DNA from: Haloferacaceae archaeon PL-Br10_E2g29
GTDB lineage: Archaea > Halobacteriota > Halobacteria > Halobacteriales > Haloferacaceae
DNA: 5,798 nucleotides
Assembly: GCA_001563965.1 (NCBI GenBank)
Contig: LKMS01000104.1
Span: 1-5,798 of the forward strand
Reading direction: 5' to 3'
Part shown: piece after piece, positions 1-4,778 of the stretch
Layout of the letters: each line of letters opens with the position of its first letter
Position numbering within the stretch: the stretch's first letter is position 1
The notes under the pieces: generated by a model
The model's database searches: none
What the model was told of the DNA's origin: nothing
The model's input: only the letters and a program-made list of their open reading frames with translations
Made by a program: the position numbers and the translations under genes

Positions 1-774
1 AACAGCGGGCAGGCGGCAGCGGCGTATCTCGGGCGGCTCGGGCTGCGCTCGTACAGTTTCGTTCCCTCGCGCGCAGCGTTTTCGAACAAAGCGATGATCA
101 ACGTCCACGACGGCGGGATGCGCGTTGTCGGCGGCCGCTACGGCGATGCGGCCGACGCCGTCGACGACCAACTCGCGACCGACTACTGCTCGCTCCAAGA
201 GTTCGAAACGGCCTACCGCCACGAGGGTGCCAAAACCGTCGCCTTCGAACTGGGGACCGACCTTGACGAGTGCCCGGATTTCGTCTTCGTGCCGACGAGC
301 ACCGGCGAACTCATCGCGGGCATCTGCAAGGGGTTCGAGGAACTCGTCGCCGTCGGCGCGATCGCTGAGACACCCACCGTTGTCGCCGTCCAGCCGACCA
401 GCTGTGCGCCGATTGCGGCGGCAATCGAAGCCGGCAGCGACGTACCCGAGCCGTGGGCAGTTCCCGACACGATCGTCGGCGAGTTGGAGGTGCCCGATCC
501 TGCCGGCGGGTCACAAGCGGTCGACGCGCTCCGCCGAACCGGGGGCGACGCGATCACGGCCGGCGACAGCGACATCTTGGAGTCGGCAACGGCGGTCGCG
601 CGTCACGAAATCGTCGAGATGGGGGCCGCCGGTGGGGCCGCGCCGGCGGGCGCATGGAACTGGGCCGACGAGGTCGGCTTTACGGGCGACGAAACCGTCG
701 TTTTGCTCAACACCGAAAGCGGGACGAAAACGCCGGACATTCTCCGCAGTCACCTGATGGGCCAGGGCGTCTGA
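1..774 (+). CDS. Threonine synthase-like PLP-dependent enzyme (fold type II), 3' part; 5' end outside window
   Basis: The reading frame is open from base 1 to the TGA at 772-774, giving 257 visible residues. The true start lies upstream; the first in-frame ATG at 94 is internal. The fragment opens with NSGQAAAAYLGRLGL, which corresponds to the asparagine-loop motif (SGNTGAA-like) of threonine synthases. Further family landmarks follow: YRHEGAKTVAFEL (residues 72-84, compare YR-EGQKT-AFE), VFVPTSTGELIAGICKGFEEL (split across 95-115; the usual glycine loop reads GSGGN), VVAVQPTSCAPI (127-138) and ETVVLLNTESGTK (231-243, compare the TG-G-K C-terminal motif). The family uses pyridoxal phosphate in the cytoplasm, and threonine synthase itself converts O-phosphohomoserine to threonine. 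The PLP-binding lysine would lie upstream and cannot be checked. The asparagine-loop, glycine-loop and C-terminal motifs all deviate, so this may be a paralogue with another substrate. Family membership is confident; the exact reaction is not. Confidence 0.85.
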   Translation, partial: NSGQAAAAYLGRLGLRSYSFVPSRAAFSNKAMINVHDGGMRVVGGRYGDAADAVDDQLATDYCSLQEFETAYRHEGAKTVAFELGTDLDECPDFVFVPTSTGELIAGICKGFEELVAVGAIAETPTVVAVQPTSCAPIAAAIEAGSDVPEPWAVPDTIVGELEVPDPAGGSQAVDALRRTGGDAITAGDSDILESATAVARHEIVEMGAAGGAAPAGAWNWADEVGFTGDETVVLLNTESGTKTPDILRSHLMGQGV

Positions 775-814
775 ACGGGTCGAGCGCGGGGATTTTCCTT
801 CGCCGTCGACCCCG

Positions 815-824
815 ACCGGCCGGT
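815..824. promoter_or_regulatory. 10-bp perfect palindrome before the DtxR-family gene, candidate operator
   Basis: ACCGGCCGGT equals its own reverse complement. It abuts the candidate TATA element, 33-42 bases before the ATG, where the TFB recognition element would lie. DtxR-family repressors bind dyad operators and often regulate themselves, so an autoregulatory site is plausible. Short GC-rich palindromes are common by chance in such DNA, so this is only a candidate. Confidence 0.3.
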
Positions 825-833
825 AGCTATTTG
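824..833 (+). promoter_or_regulatory. Candidate TATA element for the DtxR-family gene
   Basis: TAGCTATTTG is the most AT-rich stretch in the short gap before the gene and lies 24-33 bases upstream of the ATG at 857. That spacing suits a leaderless or near-leaderless haloarchaeal transcript. No Shine-Dalgarno sequence is seen just before the ATG, which agrees with this. Confidence 0.4.
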
Positions 834-856
834 CCCTCAACGACGATAGTTCCCGT

Positions 857-1531
857 ATGTTCACCGACGTGATGGAGGACTATCTGAAGGCGATTTACGT
901 CCTCCAGACCGAGAGCGGCCCGCCGGTGTCGACCTCCGCGATCGCGTCGTCTCTCGACAAAACCCCGCCCACCGTTACCAGCATGGTCGGGACGCTCGCC
1001 GAGCACGACCTGCTCGTCCATGAGAAGTACAAGGGGGTCGAACTCACCGCCGAGGGCGAGCGGGTCGCCCTCGAGGTCATTCGGCACCACCGGCTGCTCG
1101 AAACCTACCTCACCGAGCACCTCGACTACGCGTGGAGCGAAGTGCACGAGGAGGCCGATGCGCTCGAACACCACATCTCCGAGGAGTTCGAACGCCGCGT
1201 CGCCGCCGCGCTCGACAATCCAACCGTCGATCCCCACGGCGATCCGATTCCCGGTGCCGATCTCCAGCCGCCTGCGGACGACGGCTCGGTTCGACTCACC
1301 GAGTTTTCCGAGGGTGACCACGTCGTCGTCAGCCGGGTCAGCGACCGCGACGACGAGGAACTCGCGTATCTCGAACGCGCCGGCATCACCCCCGGAACCG
1401 AACTCGTCGTCGTCGACATCGCGCCGTTCGGCATGCTCACCGTCGAAACGCCGCACGACGGCGAACAGAGTCTGCCCGAGTCGGTCGCGCGGTCGATCCG
1501 TGTTGAACCCGTTGACGAAGCGGTCGCGTGA
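857..1531 (+). CDS. DtxR/MntR/SirR-family metal-dependent transcriptional regulator
   Basis: This 224-residue protein has the full three-part layout of the DtxR family. An N-terminal winged helix-turn-helix covers about residues 5-67, with recognition helix TPPTVTSMVGTL (36-47) and wing EKYKGVELT (56-64). A metal-binding dimerisation domain covers about 70-135, including RHHRLLE (76-82), VHEEADALEHH (96-106) and the family signature HGDPIPG (127-133). An SH3-like FeoA-type domain follows at about 145-216. By manual alignment the likely metal ligands are D8, H78, E82, H97, D101, E104 and H105. Acidic residues at 8 and 101 replace the Met10 and Cys102 of DtxR, as in Mn-responsive MntR, but K11 stands where MntR has Glu11. 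Family proteins repress metal uptake genes when bound to Mn(II) or Fe(II). No transporter gene is adjacent, so targets and metal are unknown. The start is supported by the family N-terminus (EDYLKAIY) and the candidate promoter spacing. Confidence 0.93.
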   Translation: MFTDVMEDYLKAIYVLQTESGPPVSTSAIASSLDKTPPTVTSMVGTLAEHDLLVHEKYKGVELTAEGERVALEVIRHHRLLETYLTEHLDYAWSEVHEEADALEHHISEEFERRVAAALDNPTVDPHGDPIPGADLQPPADDGSVRLTEFSEGDHVVVSRVSDRDDEELAYLERAGITPGTELVVVDIAPFGMLTVETPHDGEQSLPESVARSIRVEPVDEAVA

Positions 1532-1596
1532 CTCGGTACGTTCTGCCAATCGCGCTGTTCCATGCGGGGGCGTCGTGACGTATTCAACACCAACTG

Positions 1597-1603
1597 TTTC
1601 ATA
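1597..1603 (+). promoter_or_regulatory. Candidate TATA element for egsA
   Basis: TTTCATA lies 23-29 bases upstream of the ATG at 1626 and resembles the haloarchaeal TATA consensus (TTTAWA-like). The 94-base gap after the regulator gene contains nothing else I recognise, and this element suggests egsA is transcribed separately, with little or no leader. Confidence 0.45.
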
Positions 1604-1625
1604 GCCGGCCATCAATCTCCCAGGT

Positions 1626-2681
1626 ATGTTCGAGAAATCGACGTGGATCAAGCTCCCACGTAACGTGCTCGTCGGCCACGGGATGCTCGACAAACTGGGC
1701 GCGGCGGTCGCCGAACTCCACCTGCAGGGCGACCCGCTCATTGTCACCAGCCCGACGCCCAACCGGCTGGCCGGCGACCGTGTTCGTGCGCAGTTCGACA
1801 ACCCAACTACGGTCACGGTCGAGAAAGCGAGCTTCGCGTCGATCGAGCGGGTCGTGAAGCTCGCCCGCGAGCGGGAACCGGGCTATCTCATCGCACTCGG
1901 CGGCGGCAAACCCATCGATATCGCGAAAATGGCGGCCGACGAGATCGGCCGCGGCTTCGTGTCGGTGCCGACCGCGGCGAGCCACGACGGCATCGTCTCG
2001 GGGCGCTCCTCGGTGCCGGAGGGCGACACCCGCCACAGCGTCGCCGCCGACCCGCCACTGGCGGTCGTCGCCGACACCGAAATCATGGCCAACGCGCCGT
2101 GGGAGCTGACGACCGCCGGCTGTGCGGACATCATCTCGAACTACACCGCCGTCCAGGACTGGCGACTTGCCAACCGGCTCAAAAACGTCCAGTACTCCGA
2201 GTACGCCGGCGCGCTCTCGGAGATGACCGCCGAAATGCTCGTCGACAACGCGGACTCGATCAGGCCGAATCTCGAAGAGTCCTCATGGATCGTCGTCAAA
2301 GCGCTCGTCTCCTCCGGGGTGGCGATGTCGATTGCGGGCAGTTCGCGGCCCGCTTCGGGTGCCGAACACCTCTTTTCGCACCAACTCGACCGGATCGCGC
2401 CCAACACGGCGCTACACGGCCATCAGGTCGGTGTCGGCTCGATTCTCACCGAGTACTTCCACAGCGGCGGCGACGGCCGCTGGAAGGCGATTCGCAACGC
2501 GCTCGACAGCATTGACGCGCCGACGACCGCCGCCGAACTCGGCGTGAGCGACGACGACGTGCTCGAAGCGCTGACGACCGCCCACGAGATCCGCGACCGG
2601 TACACGATTCTTGGCAACGGCGTCAGCCTCGATGCCGCCTACGAGACGGCGATCAAAACCGGCGTTATCGCGCGCGACTGA
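1626..2681 (+). CDS. egsA: sn-Glycerol-1-phosphate dehydrogenase [NAD(P)+]
   Basis: This 351-residue cytoplasmic enzyme reduces dihydroxyacetone phosphate to sn-glycerol-1-phosphate with NAD(P)H, the step that fixes the stereochemistry of archaeal ether lipids. It belongs to the zinc-dependent iron-containing alcohol dehydrogenase/glycerol dehydrogenase fold. Visible features are an N-terminal nucleotide-binding region (about 1-145) with the cofactor loop GGGKPIDIAK (92-101) and the conserved VPTAASHDGIVS (114-125), then a helical C-terminal domain. Zinc ligands inferred from the family are D168 (AGCADIISN), H248 (ASGAEHLFSH) and H264 (LHGHQVGVG). Length and N-terminus (MFEKSTWIKLPRNV) match what I know of haloarchaeal EgsA, and all expected motifs are intact. 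It forms the backbone used later by geranylgeranylglyceryl phosphate synthase, which is not in this window. Its own candidate promoter and the gaps on both sides suggest a single-gene unit. Confidence 0.97.
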   Translation: MFEKSTWIKLPRNVLVGHGMLDKLGAAVAELHLQGDPLIVTSPTPNRLAGDRVRAQFDNPTTVTVEKASFASIERVVKLAREREPGYLIALGGGKPIDIAKMAADEIGRGFVSVPTAASHDGIVSGRSSVPEGDTRHSVAADPPLAVVADTEIMANAPWELTTAGCADIISNYTAVQDWRLANRLKNVQYSEYAGALSEMTAEMLVDNADSIRPNLEESSWIVVKALVSSGVAMSIAGSSRPASGAEHLFSHQLDRIAPNTALHGHQVGVGSILTEYFHSGGDGRWKAIRNALDSIDAPTTAAELGVSDDDVLEALTTAHEIRDRYTILGNGVSLDAAYETAIKTGVIARD

Positions 2682-2742
2682 CGCCGAATCGCCGTCGACT
2701 ACGCGTTACTCGCCAGGGCTACCGACACGTCAAATCCGAACA

Positions 2743-2749
2743 CCAATAC
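2743..2749 (+). promoter_or_regulatory. Candidate TATA element for the DUF420 gene
   Basis: The AT-richer CCAATAC lies 23-29 bases before the ATG at 2772. The spacing fits a leaderless transcript and favours ATG 2772 over the in-frame TTG at 2766 as start. The match to a TATA consensus is weak. The rest of the roughly 90-base gap after egsA shows no clear signal. Confidence 0.3.
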
Positions 2750-2771
2750 CTCCGCGCGTCCTACCTTGGCC

Positions 2772-3395
2772 ATGGACTCCCCGATGGTCGGCGGCCCCAT
2801 CCGCGACCACCCAAAGGCTGTCACCGCACTCCTTTCGATCGTCGGCTACGCCGCGGTCGCCGGCGTGTTTCTCGTCCCGTCGTTTCAAGCGCTGTTCCCC
2901 TCGCTTACCGAAGGACAGGTAGACACTCTCGCCCACGCCATCGCCGTCGTCAACACGATCACGACGGTGTTGCTCATCGCCGGCTGGTACTGGATCCGGA
3001 CCGACCAGGTGCGAAAACACGCCCACGCGATGGTTTCGTCGTTCGTGTTGATTCTCGTGTTTCTCGCGATGTATCTCCCGAAGGTCGCTGGTGGCGGCAC
3101 CAAGGAGTTCGTGTTGGATTCGGCGTACAGCTGGGTGCCGCTGTGGGAATGGATCTACCCGGCGTATCTCATCATGCTCGCGATTCACATTCTGCTCTCG
3201 ATTCTGGCGGTTCCGCTCGTACTGTACGCGATCACACTCGGTTTGACACACACGCCGACCGAGCTGCGGACCGAAACGCCGCATGCGAAAATCGGTCGGA
3301 TTGCCGCGGGAACCTGGATTCTCTCGTTGGTGCTCGGCGTGGTCACCTATCTCATGTTGAACCACCTCTACATGGCGGAGTTCGCGGCGGCCTGA
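2772..3395 (+). CDS. DUF420 family membrane protein (CtaM/YozB-like), possible cytochrome oxidase assembly factor
   Basis: From ATG 2772 the product has 207 residues; TTG 2766 would add two. Five hydrophobic helices are visible at about residues 16-40, 53-75, 84-104, 129-155 and 175-197. The pattern follows DUF420: an asparagine in helix 2 (VVNTITTVLL), then GWYWIR, KHAHAM (82-87) opening helix 3, YLIMLAIHILLSILAVPLVL in helix 4 with its histidine, a short loop ending HAKIGR (171-176), and a last helix with VVTYLML. The repeated membrane-edge histidines (H83, H85, H139, H171) suggest metal or heme handling. Bacterial members CtaM/YozB are needed for maturation of heme-copper oxidases; that role is inferred by family here, and no oxidase gene is visible in the window. 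The protein would sit in the cytoplasmic membrane. Family assignment is strong, function moderate. Confidence 0.85.
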   Translation: MDSPMVGGPIRDHPKAVTALLSIVGYAAVAGVFLVPSFQALFPSLTEGQVDTLAHAIAVVNTITTVLLIAGWYWIRTDQVRKHAHAMVSSFVLILVFLAMYLPKVAGGGTKEFVLDSAYSWVPLWEWIYPAYLIMLAIHILLSILAVPLVLYAITLGLTHTPTELRTETPHAKIGRIAAGTWILSLVLGVVTYLMLNHLYMAEFAAA

Positions 3396-3399
3396 GGGC

Positions 3400-3417
3400 T
3401 GCGTCGTCGACGCCGCA
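3400..3417. repeat. 18-bp imperfect dyad just after the DUF420 stop codon
   Basis: TGCGTCGTCGACGCCGCA is a near-palindrome with one mismatched pair out of nine, starting five bases after the stop codon. It could fold as a compact 3' hairpin. It is not followed at once by a T tract, so a terminator role is only a possibility. GTCGAC-containing dyads are frequent in GC-rich haloarchaeal DNA. Confidence 0.25.
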
Positions 3418-3466
3418 CCGATGGGTGACCGACTCCGGGCGCTTTCACGGATGATCGGTGACGCGG

Positions 3467-3475
3467 CCTTTTTGA
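3467..3475 (+). promoter_or_regulatory. Candidate TATA/T-rich promoter element for the NAD kinase-like gene
   Basis: CCTTTTTGA contains the only T5 run in this 131-base gap. It lies 23-31 bases before the ATG at 3498 (a 10-codon ORF) and 52-60 bases before the start of the main gene at 3527. If it is the TATA element, transcription would begin near 3498, giving a short leader before the main gene. The same T run could instead serve as a T-rich terminator for the upstream DUF420 gene. Confidence 0.35.
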
Positions 3476-3493
3476 GAGTCGAACGCAACTCTC
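3474..3493. repeat. Inverted repeat GAGAGT-N8-ACTCTC, candidate operator
   Basis: GAGAGT (3474-3479) and ACTCTC (3488-3493) are perfect reverse complements around an 8-base spacer. The repeat sits between the candidate TATA element and the presumed transcription start. A repressor bound here would block initiation, which makes an operator plausible, but six-base arms may also occur by chance. Confidence 0.3.
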
Positions 3494-3497
3494 CGCT

Positions 3498-3530
3498 ATG
3501 ACGTCCTCGGGAGCAACGAGCCACCAATGA
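3498..3530 (+). CDS. Possible 10-codon upstream ORF (MTSSGATSHQ) overlapping the NAD kinase-like start
   Basis: An ATG at 3498 opens a ten-codon frame that ends with TGA at 3528-3530, giving the classic ATGA stop/start overlap with the ATG of the next gene at 3527. It begins 23 bases after the candidate TATA element, so it could be the first codon of a leaderless transcript, with the main gene translated by termination-reinitiation. Its sequence is Ser/Thr-rich and shows no known leader-peptide motif. It may equally be non-coding leader. Conservation of the overlap in related species would decide. Confidence 0.25.
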   Translation: MTSSGATSHQ

Positions 3531-4282
3531 AAATCGGTATCGTGAACGATGCGACGGCTGCCGATCGAATCGCTGCCGCGTTTTCAGCGCTGGACGCACT
3601 CACGGTGAGCGATGTCGCCACCAGCGCGGAACGGTCGGTCGACGCCGACGTCGACGTGGTCGTCACCGTTGGCGAGCGCGCGCTCGGTGCCGTCGTCGTG
3701 ACCGGTGAATCGCGACCGATCCTCCCGCTGGGGATTTCGAACGACAGCGCTGTCGACGCGGATGCGTCGCTGTCGGCGGCCGCCGACACCGTCGAGCGGC
3801 TTGCCGCGCGCGACTCGGTTCCAACGACCACCCATCGCCCGCTCCAGGTTGCAGCCGGCGACGACACCACCACCGCGGTCTGTGACTGTGCGTTGTTGAC
3901 GACCGAACCTGCCCGAATTTCGGAGTACGAAATCCACACCGACGGCCGGCCGCTCGCGAGGTTTCGTGCCGACGGCGTCGTCGCCGCCACGCCGCTGGGA
4001 AGCGCTGGCTACGGCCGCGCCGCGGGCGGCCCACGACTGGCGCCCGAAACGGGCGTCGCGGTGACGCCGGTTGCGCCGTTTGCGACGAAAGCCGACGATT
4101 GGGTGCTTTCGCCGCCGCTGTCGGTGACGGTCGAACGCGACGACGACGTGACCGTCTATGCGGACAGCCGCCGGTTCGTGTCGGGTTCTGCGGGGCTTTC
4201 GGTTTCTCTCGCGGCGGGTGCGCCGTTTTCGGTCGTCGATACGACGGCACTTGTCCCGCCGCAGCAATTGGAAAAACTCTAA
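3527..4282 (+). CDS. NAD kinase-fold protein with degenerate catalytic motifs (ATP-NAD kinase-like)
   Basis: This 251-residue cytoplasmic protein is recognisable as NAD kinase family by its second half. FRADGVVAATPLGSAGYGRAAGGPRLAP (split across 146-173) matches the family segment aDG-ivsTPtGSTAYs-saGGP that binds NAD, followed by VAVTPVAPFA (178-186) for the usual tPi-PH and WVLSPPLSVTVE (192-203). The N-terminal half is reduced: VVVTVGERALGA (44-55) stands where active enzymes have GGDGTLL, so the catalytic Asp position is Glu50 with Arg next to it. The ALNE motif is replaced by ALLT (122-125). Active NAD kinases make NADP from NAD and ATP (or polyphosphate). Here activity looks doubtful, and a nucleotide-sensing or accessory role is an inference. 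The start at 3527 gives a typical NADK N-terminus (MKIGIVND). It lies 24 bases before a small membrane protein gene with which it may be co-transcribed. Confidence 0.8.
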   Translation: MKIGIVNDATAADRIAAAFSALDALTVSDVATSAERSVDADVDVVVTVGERALGAVVVTGESRPILPLGISNDSAVDADASLSAAADTVERLAARDSVPTTTHRPLQVAAGDDTTTAVCDCALLTTEPARISEYEIHTDGRPLARFRADGVVAATPLGSAGYGRAAGGPRLAPETGVAVTPVAPFATKADDWVLSPPLSVTVERDDDVTVYADSRRFVSGSAGLSVSLAAGAPFSVVDTTALVPPQQLEKL

Positions 4283-4284
4283 TG
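4277..4284 (+). promoter_or_regulatory. Weak candidate TATA element for the small membrane protein gene
   Basis: CTCTAATG lies 23-30 bases before the ATG at 4307 and spans the stop codon of the upstream gene, within an AT-rich patch that begins GAAAAACT. It could let the downstream gene be transcribed as its own leaderless unit, or it may simply be the AT-rich end of the upstream gene. Confidence 0.25.
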
Positions 4285-4306
4285 AGTCGTCTACACACCT
4301 ACAGGC

Positions 4307-4756
4307 ATGAACCCACTGCAGTTTCTCATCCCTCTTGGCTGGGTCGAGACCGTCGGCCCGGTTTTGCCGATGGCGATCTTCGTCCTCGTCCTCGTCAACA
4401 TGGTGACGCGACTTCTGGGTCACCGCGCGCACAGACAACAGCTCGACGACGGCGGTGACGACGAAGCACTCAACCGCTACACCCCACACGTCTTCACGAC
4501 GCTGGGGCTCGTTTTCCTGACATTCCTGTTCATCGTGTACCGGCCGGTCAGTGGCATGATTCTGGCCGTTCCGGTCATCGGCCTGCTTGTGACCGACTTT
4601 TTCGAGTTCGAATCCCGGCTGGTTGAGGCCCGAAACGAGCTGCCGCTTGAGCGGCCCAAAGCCGGACTGGCGATTTCAGTCCTCGTGCTGGTGTATGCGG
4701 TCTACTACGCCTTCCGGTTCCTCTACGGCCCGTACCTCGACCTGATCTTCGCCTGA
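4307..4756 (+). CDS. Small four-helix membrane protein, function unknown
   Basis: I do not recognise a named family with confidence; it looks like a conserved haloarchaeal membrane protein. The 149 residues contain four hydrophobic segments at about 14-36, 60-78, 80-98 and 118-140. Between helices 1 and 2 lies a polar loop with GHRAHRQQ and then an acidic stretch (DDGGDDEA, 47-54). Between helices 3 and 4 lies a second charged loop (FESRLVEARNELPLERPK, 101-118). Arg/His-rich loop ends suggest both loops face the cytoplasm, with the termini outside or in the membrane edge. No signal peptide, catalytic motif or conserved cysteine is seen. The gene follows the NAD kinase-like gene by 24 bases on the same strand and converges with the HTTM gene, with a 22-base gap. 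Coding status is supported by amphipathic/hydrophobic patterning and strong G/C third-position use. Confidence 0.8.
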   Translation: MNPLQFLIPLGWVETVGPVLPMAIFVLVLVNMVTRLLGHRAHRQQLDDGGDDEALNRYTPHVFTTLGLVFLTFLFIVYRPVSGMILAVPVIGLLVTDFFEFESRLVEARNELPLERPKAGLAISVLVLVYAVYYAFRFLYGPYLDLIFA

Positions 4757-4778
4757 ATCGGTTCCGGTCGCCGCGGGT

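Noticed and set aside
791..798. GATTTTCC T-run after the threonine synthase-like gene as a terminator
   Set aside because: Only four T residues occur and no stable hairpin precedes them; it is too weak to annotate as a terminator.
1532..1625. Gap before egsA examined for a small gene or RNA
   Set aside because: Apart from the TATA-like TTTCATA, I see no start codon with a convincing short frame and no clear stem structure.
827..1816. 329-codon open frame on the minus strand across the regulator gene and the start of egsA
   Set aside because: It lies opposite two well-recognised genes. Long antisense frames are expected in GC-rich haloarchaeal DNA where stop codons are rare, and the translation is Arg/Gly-rich with no recognisable domain.
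2730..3599. 289-codon open frame on the minus strand across the DUF420 gene
   Set aside because: It shadows a gene with clear membrane-protein patterning; the translation is highly Arg/His-rich and unlike acidic haloarchaeal proteins.
4280..4284. TAATG stop/start overlap at the end of the NAD kinase-like gene
   Set aside because: The ATG at 4282 opens a frame different from the membrane protein at 4307, and its translation is Arg/Pro/His-rich without features, so this is not a coupled gene start.
3584..4489. 301-codon open frame on the minus strand across the NAD kinase-like gene
   Set aside because: The composition is Arg-rich and basic, with no motif, while the plus-strand frame has a recognisable NAD-binding segment and acidic composition.
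4757..4778. Convergent gap between the small membrane protein and the HTTM gene as a bidirectional terminator
   Set aside because: The 22 bases contain no T tract and no convincing inverted repeat.
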